A stretch of 7,382 nucleotides of DNA, taken from NCBI GenBank assembly GCA_021839785.1, contig JAKCAB010000716.1, positions 1 to 7,382 of the forward strand, read 5' to 3'. A model generated the notes under the pieces. That model was not told the origin of the DNA. It saw nothing but the letters and a program-made list of their open reading frames with translations, and did no database searches. Position 1 is the first letter of the stretch, and each line of letters starts with the position of its first letter. The DNA comes from a bacterium (GTDB lineage Bacteria > Verrucomicrobiota > Verrucomicrobiae > Limisphaerales > J093). The translations under genes were made by a program, and so were the position numbers. Of this stretch, positions 1 to 7,236 are shown piece after piece.

Positions 1-2
1 CC

Positions 3-2927
3 GAACTCGAACACGAGATCGCCGGCGCCCAACAGCGCGGGCTCGAGCTGAAGAGCGAAGTCGATCGCCACGAAAGCCGCGTCCACTTCAACGAGGAACG
101 CCTGCGCGAGTTCACCAGCCAGAATGCCGCGGCCTTCGACGAGATCGCCCAAGCGGACGAGCGTCGCCTCGCGTCCGAGCAGGAACTGGCGTCCGTCACG
201 GCGCAGGTGACCGCGGCCGCCACCCGCTTGAGCGAGTTGCGCGCCGACCTCGAAGCCCGCCGCCAGGCCCTGCAGGCCGTGGACGGCGAATTGCGCGTGC
301 GCCAGGAAGCGCTCCAGCGCCTCCAAAGCGAACTCTTCGGCGAAGCCCAACGACTGGCGCGCGCGCGGAACGAGATCGCCGCCCTCGATTTGCAGAAACA
401 AGGCAACGTGGTGCGCCTCGATAAATTGTCCGCGGAAAAAGTCCAGCTCGAAGAAGAGCGCACCCGCCTGCAAGAACGGCTGGTAGAGTTCGAGAAGACC
501 AGCCAAGCGCAGCAGATGGACATTCAAGCGCGGCGGCTCACCGTCGAAGAGCGCCAGCAACGGCTGCGCGAGCTGCAGGCCGAGTTGGGGCGGGTCGGCC
601 AGGAGCTGGACCTGGCCCAGCGCCAGCAGGCCGAACAGCAGTCTCGCCGCAGCGTGCTCGCCCAACTCGAAGCCAGCCACGAAGGGTTCGGCGCCGGCGC
701 CCTGGCGGCGTTGAAGAGCGCTCACGGCGCGCTGGGCACACTCGCGGACCGCATTCGTGTGCCGAGCGAGCACATCACCGCCATCGAAGCGGCGCTGGGC
801 CACCACCTGCAACTGGTCCTCACCGAACAGCCGGAGAGCGCCCGGCAAATTCTCGCCGACTTGGCCACGAGCAAGCGGGGGCGCGCGAGCGTCGCGCCGT
901 TGGCCATGCGAAATGGTTTCATGGCCAAATCGGAGTTGGAGCAGCAATGGGGCGAGCGACTCGCCGCGCTCCAATGCCGCGCCGCGCTCAGCGTGGTGGA
1001 GGCCGACGAAAGCGTGCAGCCGCTGATCCACGGTTTGCTCGGCTGCACACAGATTGTGCCTGACTTGGCGGCGGCCACCGCCGCTTGGGGCGAGACGCAC
1101 GGCGAGTTCGATTTTGTCACGCCCGGCGGCGAAGTGCTCAGCCGCCACGGCGTGTTCACCGGCGGTCGCGGCAACGGCAACGGCGGCGCGGCCGGCTCGA
1201 TTCTTGCCCGCAAGAACGAGATCGCCGAACTCGACCGCCAGCTCGCCGGCTTGGGCGAGCGCATCGGCGAGATCAGCCGCCGCAAAGGCGCGCTCCAGAG
1301 CGAGCAGACCGGCATCCAGGCGGGATTGCAGGCGGCGCAGACCGAGTTGCGCGCGCAGGAAGTCGCCGTCGCCACGCGCCAAGGCGAGTTCAAGGCGTTG
1401 ACCAACGCGCTGCAAGTGCTCCACCAAAAGATCGACACCGTCGTTTACGAAATTCAAAACCTCGCCGAACGGCAGCGCGAAGGCGAGGAACGCCGCGCTG
1501 GCCTGGCGCAGCAATTGGCGGAGTTGGAAGCCCGCGAGGCGTCGCTCCAGGAACGCATCGCCGCGGCGAACGCCGGCATCGAACAGGACCGCCAGCGCCG
1601 CGAGCAGGCCAACGCCAGCCTCACCGAGGCCAAGGTGGCTCTCGCCACCGAGGAGCAACGCCACGCCGCCCTGCGCAACCAGCAGCGCCCGCTCGAGGAG
1701 CGCATTCGCGAATTGCTGCAGGCGGCGGAGCAACGCCGACGCGAGATCGACGGTTTGCTTCAGCGCAAAGGGCAGGCTGAGGCCGAGATCAACGAGTCGC
1801 GCCTGCGCATCGAGGGCTTGCAGCACGATCGCGAGGAGGTGAACCGCCGGCTGGCCGGACTGGCCGAGCAGCGCACGGCGCAGGCGGAGGAAATTGCGAG
1901 CCGCGAGGAAGACTTGCGCGGCCGGCGCCTCGAACTGAACCGGCTCCAGGAAAGCCGCGGCGCGATCGAGATCGAGTTGGCCGAGCGCCGCGTGGCGGTG
2001 CAGAACCTCCGCGACCGCATCCAGCAAAAATACCAGCTCAACATCGACGATGTGCGCAGCGAGTGCATCAACATCACCTTCGCCGCCGAAGGCCCGGCCA
2101 AGGTCGTGGTGGTGACGCCGGAGGAAATGGAAACCGCCGGCGTGGCCACCGATTGGAACGCGGTGGCCGAACAGGTGGCGGCGCTGCAGAAGCGCATTGA
2201 CGAAATGGGGCCGGTGAACCTCGTGGCGATCGAGGAATTCGAGGAAGCCGAGCAGCGCCACACGCACCTGTCCGCCCAGCACAACGACCTCGTCGAAGCG
2301 AAGCGGCAGTTGGTGGATGTCATCAACCGCGTGAACGCCCAAACCCAGGAGATGTTCACTTCTACCTTCGCCGCGGTGCGGGAAAACTTCCGCTCCCTTT
2401 TCACCGAGATTTTCGGCGGCGGCAGCGCCGATCTCAAGCTCGTGGACGAAGGCGACGTGCTCGAAAGCGGCATCGAGATCATGGCGCGCCCGCCGGGCAA
2501 GCAGCTCCGCAGCATCTCGCTGCTGTCCGGCGGCGAGCAAACCATGACTGCGGTGGCGCTGCTCTTCGCCATCTACATGGTCCGGCCCAGCCCGTTCTGC
2601 GTGCTGGACGAACTCGATGCCCCGCTCGACGAGTCGAACATCAACCGCTTCGTGCGGATCCTGCAGCGGTTTTTGGCGCACTCGCAGTTCGTCATCATCA
2701 CCCACAACAAGCGCACCATTGCGATGGCGGACGTGCTTTACGGCATCACGATGCAGGAGCACGGCGTGAGCAAGATCGTCAGCGTCAAGTTCCACAAAGC
2801 CGAGGAACCCGCCGCGGCGCAGCCTGCCCAATCCCTGGAAACGCCCACGCCGCTGCCGCCGTTGGAAACCGAGGAAGACCGCCTGGTCGAAAAACAAGAA
2901 GCCCTGGAAGTGGCGGCGCAGGGATGA
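3..2927 (+). CDS. smc: Chromosome segregation protein SMC, C-terminal part (5'-truncated by window edge)
   Basis: The frame is open from base 3, so the start lies upstream; 974 residues are visible. Residue numbers here count from base 3. Residues 1-225 are charged, Q/E/R/A-rich coiled coil. About 225-395 is the SMC hinge, ending in a glycine-rich TGGRGNGNGG stretch. About 400-730 is the returning coiled coil. The C-terminal head follows: GPVNLVAIEEF (736-746), the ABC signature LSGGEQ (841-846), Walker B with CVLDE (866-870; D869, E870) and the D-loop PLDE (874-877), then VIITHNK. Bacterial SMC proteins are usually about 1150-1250 residues, so some 250-280 N-terminal residues with Walker A are missing. 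Established role: SMC dimers work with ScpA/ScpB as an ATP-driven loop-extruding condensin that organises and separates chromosomes. A Pro/Ala/Glu-rich tail of about 45 residues follows the usual end near VSVKF. The stop is TGA at 2925-2927. ScpA/ScpB genes are not in the window. Confidence 0.97.
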   Translation, partial: ELEHEIAGAQQRGLELKSEVDRHESRVHFNEERLREFTSQNAAAFDEIAQADERRLASEQELASVTAQVTAAATRLSELRADLEARRQALQAVDGELRVRQEALQRLQSELFGEAQRLARARNEIAALDLQKQGNVVRLDKLSAEKVQLEEERTRLQERLVEFEKTSQAQQMDIQARRLTVEERQQRLRELQAELGRVGQELDLAQRQQAEQQSRRSVLAQLEASHEGFGAGALAALKSAHGALGTLADRIRVPSEHITAIEAALGHHLQLVLTEQPESARQILADLATSKRGRASVAPLAMRNGFMAKSELEQQWGERLAALQCRAALSVVEADESVQPLIHGLLGCTQIVPDLAAATAAWGETHGEFDFVTPGGEVLSRHGVFTGGRGNGNGGAAGSILARKNEIAELDRQLAGLGERIGEISRRKGALQSEQTGIQAGLQAAQTELRAQEVAVATRQGEFKALTNALQVLHQKIDTVVYEIQNLAERQREGEERRAGLAQQLAELEAREASLQERIAAANAGIEQDRQRREQANASLTEAKVALATEEQRHAALRNQQRPLEERIRELLQAAEQRRREIDGLLQRKGQAEAEINESRLRIEGLQHDREEVNRRLAGLAEQRTAQAEEIASREEDLRGRRLELNRLQESRGAIEIELAERRVAVQNLRDRIQQKYQLNIDDVRSECINITFAAEGPAKVVVVTPEEMETAGVATDWNAVAEQVAALQKRIDEMGPVNLVAIEEFEEAEQRHTHLSAQHNDLVEAKRQLVDVINRVNAQTQEMFTSTFAAVRENFRSLFTEIFGGGSADLKLVDEGDVLESGIEIMARPPGKQLRSISLLSGGEQTMTAVALLFAIYMVRPSPFCVLDELDAPLDESNINRFVRILQRFLAHSQFVIITHNKRTIAMADVLYGITMQEHGVSKIVSVKFHKAEEPAAAQPAQSLETPTPLPPLETEEDRLVEKQEALEVAAQG

Positions 2928-3063
2928 ACGGCAAATCGCTGGAGGCTCAGACGTTCAGGCGCGCATTTTGACCTCGGCGGCGCGGAAAGTGCGAGGCGAA
3001 TCGTCCTTGACCTCCGGCTGCGAAACCGACTGCCTTGCGATCGGCAAGCGACGCTGGTGAGTC
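2928..3063. other. Spacer between smc and the restriction-modification gene
   Basis: This 136-bp stretch holds no credible gene. The 8-mer TTGACCTC occurs twice (2968-2975 and 3007-3014), each followed by a GGC-containing run, so it is a short imperfect direct repeat. TTGACC resembles a sigma-70 -35 box, but no acceptable -10 box lies about 17 bp downstream of either copy. A weak stem, CTTGC/GCAAG with a 5-nt loop (3034-3048), lies just upstream of the next start codon. No clear rho-independent terminator for smc is seen. The next gene could therefore be read through from smc or use a promoter I cannot recognise. Confidence 0.4.
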
Positions 3064-6000
3064 ATGAATGACCGCATTGCGAACTACCTGCGGAGGATTG
3101 AGGCCGCCCATCGGCTTGGCAACGACACTGAGCACACCCACCGGCCAGCGTTAAAGGCGTTGCTGGAAGGGCTCGGCGAGGCCATCACCGCCACCAATGA
3201 GCCGCGGCGTGTCGAATGCGGCGCGCCGGACTTCGTTATCGCCCGCAACACGGATGGGCTGGGGATCGGCCACGTGGAGGCCAAGGACCTCGGCGTCTCG
3301 CTCGACGAGGCCGTGAAGTCAGAGCAGCTCAAGAAGCGCTACCTCCCGGCGCTGCCCAACCTGCTTTTGACGGATTACCTCGAATTCCGGTGGTTTGTGG
3401 ATGGCGCCGAGCGCAGTCGCGTGCGGTTGGCGGAACTCCAGCCTGATCGGAGCCTGGCGCCGGATGCCGCCGCGTGCGTCAGGGCAGAGAAACTACTTGC
3501 GGAGTTTCTTTCCCGCGCGCCCCTCCGCATCGAAAACGCCGACGAACTGGCCTGCCGCCTGGCGCGCATCGCCCATCTGATCCGCGACGCCATTACTGCT
3601 GCCTTCCAAACTGGTCACGCGTCGGAACTGCTCACCGGCTGGCGTGAAACCTTCGCCCGAACGTTGCTGCCGGAGCTGGCCGAAAAGGGCCGTGAGGCCG
3701 AGTTCGCCGACATGTTTGCGCAGACGCTTGCTTACGGTTTGTTCTCGGCTCGCGTCATGTCCGGCATCAACGCGGGCTTTACGCTGGCCGAGGCCGCCAA
3801 GCTCATCCCACGCACGAATCCTTTCCTGCGCGATTTCTTCGATTTGATCACCGGCCCAAAGCTGGAGGACGAGTCGTTTGCCGGGTTCGTGCAGGATCTC
3901 ACCACGCTGTTGGCGGCGGCGGACATGGGGGCGATCCTGGAAGATTTCGGCCGTGGCATCGGCGCGGGACGACGGCGCGACCCGGTAGTTCATTTCTACG
4001 AAACCTTTCTTGCCGCTTACGACCCGAAGCTCCGCGAATTGCGCGGCGTTTATTACACGCCCGAGCCGGTTGTTTCCTACATCGTCGAAAGTCTTGACTG
4101 GTTGCTGCGCGAGAAGTTCGGCCTCCGGGATGGACTGGCCGACAAATCCAAATTCACCCTCACTCGCGAGGAGAACGGGAGACAGATCGAGGAGGAATCC
4201 CACCGCGTGCTGATCCTCGACCCGGCCACGGGCACCGGCACGTTTCTGTTCGAGGTCGTCGAACACATTCGCGAACGATTCGAGAAAAAGCACCAAGCCG
4301 GCCTTTGGCCCGCTTACGTCCACGAGCACCTGCTTCCGCGCCTTTTTGGCTTCGAGTTGTTGATGGCGCCTTACGCCGTCGCGCACTTCAAGTTGGGTCT
4401 CGAACTCAGTGCCCGGCACCTGCTGGAACTCCAGCGCCATCTTTGGGCTTACCAATTTCGTCCGGGTGAACGTCTCAACGTTTACCTCACCAACACCCTT
4501 GAAGACGTCGAGCACGTCACCCAACAACTCGGTCCGCTGGCCATTCTGAGCAGGGAGGCCAACGAAGCGACGGCCGTGAAGAAACGTCGCCCCGTCCTCG
4601 TCGTTCTCGGCAATCCCCCTTACTCGAACTTCGGCCGCCAGAATCGCAACGAGTTCATCCTGGGCCTGCTGGACGATTACAAGCGGGGTCTCAAGGAAAA
4701 GAAGCTCAATCTGGATGACGACTTCATCAAGTTCGTCCGCTGGGCGCATTGGCGCATCGAGCGTACCGGACAGGGGGTCATCGGCTTCATCACCAACAAT
4801 GTGTATCTGGACGGCCTCACCCACCGCCGGATGCGCGAGAGCCTGCTCGAGACCTTCGATGACATCTACATCCTGAACCTGCACGGTTCCTCGAAGAAGC
4901 AGGAGACCGCGCCGGACGGCTCCAAGGACGACAACGTCTTCGACATCACCGTGGGTGTCGCCATCGTGTTGCTGGTGAAATTGCCGCCGACGTCCGTGGC
5001 TGCGGACATGAGTCCGCAGCCGACCTCGAAGGGAAAAGTCGGCCGCGCTCTGACGAGCGCAGCCACGAAAAGGCCCCTCGCCACCGTCCACCACGCGGAC
5101 TTGTGGGGCCTGCGGAAGCACAAATACGATTGGCTGAACCGGCACAACGCCGCCACCACCGAGTGGACTACCTTTCAACCCGACGCGCCGGACTTCCGGT
5201 TTGTGCCGCGCAACGCCGAACACGAGGCGGAGTGGAACGAGGCGTGGAGCATCCGGGACATCTTTCCGGTCAGCAACAACGGGCTGAAGTCGGATCGCGA
5301 TGACCTCTTTTTTGACTTCGACCGAAAGGCGTTGGAAAAGCGGATGCAAACGTTCTTTTCGCCGGAGCCGCCGCCAGCTTTCCTGCAACAGTATCGGGTC
5401 GAGGATTCCAGCAGCTACGACATTGAAACCCGCCGCCGACAGTGCCGTTGGAACGGCAAAGCCATCCAGCGGTGCCTTTATCGGCCGTTCGATTTCCGCT
5501 GGCTTTACTACGACATTGGCCTCTCCAGTCGGCCGGCGGACAAGGTGATGAAACATTTGCTGGCCGGCGAAAACGTTGGCCTGATCGCCACCCGCCAAAC
5601 CAAAGAAGAATTCGGCGTGTTGGCCACCTCGCTCCTTGCCGGCCACAAGTCGTGCGCGGCTTACGACATCAACACCGTCTTCCCGCTCTACCTCTATCCG
5701 AACGGCGAAACAGAAATGCAGGGCGAACTCGTGCCGCACGAAAACGGCCGCCGCCCGAACCTCGACGCGGGTTTTGTCCGGCAGTTCGAGCAAACGCTGG
5801 GGCTGAAGTTCGTTCCCGACGGACGCGGCAACCTCAAGAAGACCTTCGGCCCGGAGGACGTTTTTCACTACGCCTACGCGATTTTCTACGCACCGAGCTA
5901 CCGCAAGCGTTTCGCCGAGTTCCTCAAACTCGACTTTCCCCACTTGCCGCTCACATACAAACTTCCGTTGTTCGCCAAGCTCTGTCCGTGTGGCGAGCGT

Positions 6001-6450
6001 CTGGTCGCGTTGCACACAAAGGGTGCCGGAGATCCAGATCATGTTCCCTTCGACGTGCCCGGCGACAACGCAGTCGAGCGTGTGGTCTATGTACCCCCGA
6101 AAGGCCCCGCCGGGAAGAGAATGGTGAGAGTTGCAATCCGAGAAGCTGAATTGTCCGGTGAACCGCCCTTGGAACCGCCACCCAAGTCATCGCTCCCCGC
6201 TGGGCCGACCGGTCGCGTCTATATCAATGGCAAACAGTTCTTCGAGGGCATCCTTCCCGTGGTCTGGGAATTCCGTATCGGTGGCTATCGAGTCTGCGAG
6301 AAATGGCTCAAGGACCGTAAAGGCCGCGCGTTGACACATGACGACATCGAACACTATCAACGCGCCGTCAGCGCGCTGGCCGAGACGCGTACAGTGATGG
6401 CACAAATCGATTCGCTCATCGGCGACCACGGCGGTTGGCCGCTGGGCTGA
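3064..6450 (+). CDS. Single-chain restriction-modification-type protein: PD-(D/E)XK nuclease, N6-adenine methyltransferase, type ISP-like specificity region
   Basis: The protein has 1128 residues. The N-terminus carries a PD-(D/E)XK signature: D56 in GAPDFVI, then E72-A-K74 in HVEAKD, then Q88 and Y93 in SEQLKKRY, as in HsdR_N and type IIG nucleases. Residues about 155-320 look like a helical connector. The methyltransferase core shows GVYYTPEPVV (328-337), SAM-binding motif I LDPATGTGT (385-393; usual form DPAxGxG) and catalytic motif IV NPPY (517-520), which marks an amino-methylating gamma-type N6-adenine enzyme. The C-terminus (about 675-1128) has HADLWGLRKHKYDWL, RPFDFRWLYYD and a GRVYINGKQFFEG...VWEFRIGGY...CEKWLKDRKGR block, as in type ISP specificity regions. 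No Walker A or DEAD/DEAH helicase motif is visible, unlike LlaGI-type ISP enzymes of about 1600 residues. Inferred role: site-specific DNA methylation, probably with cleavage, for phage defence. The ATG at 3064 fits the family N-terminus (TEHTHRPALK at 22-31), but Shine-Dalgarno support is weak: GGTGAG lies only 2 nt upstream. Two oddities are an in-frame palindromic insert (residues 644-668) and a compositionally odd segment (about 1011-1047). It could instead be a methyltransferase with an inactive nuclease. Confidence 0.9.
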   Translation: MNDRIANYLRRIEAAHRLGNDTEHTHRPALKALLEGLGEAITATNEPRRVECGAPDFVIARNTDGLGIGHVEAKDLGVSLDEAVKSEQLKKRYLPALPNLLLTDYLEFRWFVDGAERSRVRLAELQPDRSLAPDAAACVRAEKLLAEFLSRAPLRIENADELACRLARIAHLIRDAITAAFQTGHASELLTGWRETFARTLLPELAEKGREAEFADMFAQTLAYGLFSARVMSGINAGFTLAEAAKLIPRTNPFLRDFFDLITGPKLEDESFAGFVQDLTTLLAAADMGAILEDFGRGIGAGRRRDPVVHFYETFLAAYDPKLRELRGVYYTPEPVVSYIVESLDWLLREKFGLRDGLADKSKFTLTREENGRQIEEESHRVLILDPATGTGTFLFEVVEHIRERFEKKHQAGLWPAYVHEHLLPRLFGFELLMAPYAVAHFKLGLELSARHLLELQRHLWAYQFRPGERLNVYLTNTLEDVEHVTQQLGPLAILSREANEATAVKKRRPVLVVLGNPPYSNFGRQNRNEFILGLLDDYKRGLKEKKLNLDDDFIKFVRWAHWRIERTGQGVIGFITNNVYLDGLTHRRMRESLLETFDDIYILNLHGSSKKQETAPDGSKDDNVFDITVGVAIVLLVKLPPTSVAADMSPQPTSKGKVGRALTSAATKRPLATVHHADLWGLRKHKYDWLNRHNAATTEWTTFQPDAPDFRFVPRNAEHEAEWNEAWSIRDIFPVSNNGLKSDRDDLFFDFDRKALEKRMQTFFSPEPPPAFLQQYRVEDSSSYDIETRRRQCRWNGKAIQRCLYRPFDFRWLYYDIGLSSRPADKVMKHLLAGENVGLIATRQTKEEFGVLATSLLAGHKSCAAYDINTVFPLYLYPNGETEMQGELVPHENGRRPNLDAGFVRQFEQTLGLKFVPDGRGNLKKTFGPEDVFHYAYAIFYAPSYRKRFAEFLKLDFPHLPLTYKLPLFAKLCPCGERLVALHTKGAGDPDHVPFDVPGDNAVERVVYVPPKGPAGKRMVRVAIREAELSGEPPLEPPPKSSLPAGPTGRVYINGKQFFEGILPVVWEFRIGGYRVCEKWLKDRKGRALTHDDIEHYQRAVSALAETRTVMAQIDSLIGDHGGWPLG
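4995..5067. repeat. 73-bp nested palindromic element inside the restriction-modification gene
   Basis: The ends are a perfect 10-bp inverted repeat, CGTGGCTGCG (4995-5004) and CGCAGCCACG (5058-5067). Inside lie two hairpins of the same design. The first has a perfect 10-bp stem, GGCTGCGGAC (4998-5007) with GTCCGCAGCC (5012-5021), and loop ATGA. The second has GGCCGCGCTC (5041-5050) with GAGCGCAGCC (5055-5064), one C-A mismatch and loop TGAC. A third pairing, GCCGAC (5019-5024) with GTCGGC (5038-5043), spans the middle. The alternatives compete with one another, giving either one long outer stem or two separate hairpins. The element is translated in frame as residues 644-668 (SVAADMSP...LTSAAT). 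It lies between the conserved methylase segment ending VAIVLLVKL and the specificity segment starting VHHADLWG, which I recall being closely spaced in relatives. The structure is directly visible; that it is a dispersed REP/MITE-like repeat is inference. Confidence 0.8.
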
Positions 6451-6461
6451 TCGTCTCAAGC

Positions 6462-6477
6462 GCGGCCCACCGGCCGC
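6462..6477. terminator. GC-rich hairpin at the convergent junction, possible weak bidirectional terminator
   Basis: A perfect 6-bp stem, GCGGCC (6462-6467) with GGCCGC (6472-6477), with loop CACC, lies in the 32-bp gap between two convergent stop codons (ending at 6450 and 6483). Its position suits a shared terminator. There is no U-run on either side beyond a short GTTTA, so intrinsic termination would be weak. In GC-rich DNA such a stem could also arise by chance. Confidence 0.35.
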
Positions 6478-6482
6478 CGCGT

Positions 6483-7181
6483 TTACCTGTCCCCCGTGAG
6501 CTTCGGCCAGCGCAGCCGGGCCTGGCTCACCAGCCGGTCCGCCAGGCGGGTCGGTTCGGGCAGCCGGTTCCGGGCACAGGCGGCGAGCACCAACGCGCAC
6601 GCAGAGTCAAGGTCCATCCGGTGCCCCACGCTCACGAACAACGGCTTCGTCCGCTCCCGCGTCCGCAAAACGGCGCCGATGCATTCGCCGCCGACCGTTA
6701 GCGGCGCGCGGCTGCCTTTATCTGGACCGGGCATCGTGAAGTCCCCGACCAACCGGCTCTTGGCGCAGCCGATCGCCGGCAGGTCGCACAGCACCCCGAG
6801 GTGGCAGGCGATGCCGAACCGGCGCGGATGCGCGAGGCCCTGGCCGTCGCACATCAGCGCGTCCGGGGGATGCCGCAGTCTTCGCAGCGCGGCCAGCAAC
6901 GCCGGCGCTTCGCGGAACGAAAGCAGGCCCGGCACGTAAGGGAATCGCAACGGGCGCGTGGCGAGCGTTTGCTCGATCACCGTGAGCGAAGCCAGGTCCA
7001 CCAGCACCGCCGCGGCGAGGCAGTGTTGGTCGTCCGGCGGAAACGCGGCATCGAGACCGGCGACAAAACGCAGCTCTTTGGCCGGCGGCGCTTGAACGAC
7101 CTGGGTGGCCAGCCGCCGTTGGACCGCCACCGCCGCCCGCGGGCTCAGCCTCCACCGATGGGGAACGCGTGGAATCTTCAT
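6483..7181 (-). CDS. nfi: Endonuclease V (deoxyinosine 3' endonuclease)
   Basis: The protein has 232 residues, typical for the family. Established activity: it nicks DNA at the second phosphodiester bond 3' of deoxyinosine, starting repair of deaminated adenine, with Mg2+. The family blocks appear in order: N-terminal HRWRLSPRAAVAVQRRLA (8-25); VAGLDAAF with the metal ligand D44; PYVPGLLSFRE (81-91) with wedge tyrosine Y82 and E91; CDGQGLAHPRRFG (111-123) with D112; IGCAKSRLVG with K141; and GHRMD near 187-190, followed by NRLPEPTRLADRL. These match the D/Y/E/D/K set known from Thermotoga maritima endonuclease V. I chose the ATG at 7181 because it gives the usual short lead before HRW. An in-frame GTG at 7217 would add 12 residues with no family resemblance, and its AGGAG (7233-7237) lies about 15 nt away, too far for normal spacing. 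No strong ribosome site precedes the ATG either. The gene converges on the restriction-modification gene and follows a partial gene by 55 bp. Confidence 0.95.
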   Translation of the reverse strand: MKIPRVPHRWRLSPRAAVAVQRRLATQVVQAPPAKELRFVAGLDAAFPPDDQHCLAAAVLVDLASLTVIEQTLATRPLRFPYVPGLLSFREAPALLAALRRLRHPPDALMCDGQGLAHPRRFGIACHLGVLCDLPAIGCAKSRLVGDFTMPGPDKGSRAPLTVGGECIGAVLRTRERTKPLFVSVGHRMDLDSACALVLAACARNRLPEPTRLADRLVSQARLRWPKLTGDR

Positions 7182-7236
7182 GGTCGTCAACCCGGCGCCC
7201 GCGCGGTCAGTGCCCACCGCAAGGCCGAACGACTCC

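Noticed and set aside
1085..1780. A 231-codon plus-strand frame overlapping smc in another phase.
   Set aside because: It is extremely Arg-rich and low in complexity, and the overlapping smc frame is conserved across the hinge and coiled coil.
1760..2572. A 270-codon minus-strand open frame opposite smc (another lies at 722-1438).
   Set aside because: Both are antisense to conserved SMC sequence. They are Ser/Arg-rich with no recognisable domain, as typical of shadows of GC-rich genes.
2968..3035. Possible sigma-70 promoters built on the two TTGACC hexamers.
   Set aside because: No TATAAT-like -10 box occurs at 16-18 bp downstream of either copy. I keep only the direct repeat as an observation.
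2947..3141. A 64-codon minus-strand frame across the smc downstream spacer.
   Set aside because: It overlaps the conserved N-terminus of the restriction-modification protein on the opposite strand and has no recognisable motif.
3493..6042. An 849-codon open frame on the minus strand opposite the restriction-modification gene.
   Set aside because: It is fully antisense to a gene with clear nuclease, methylase and specificity motifs. I see no family motif in it, and long antisense frames are expected in GC-rich coding DNA.
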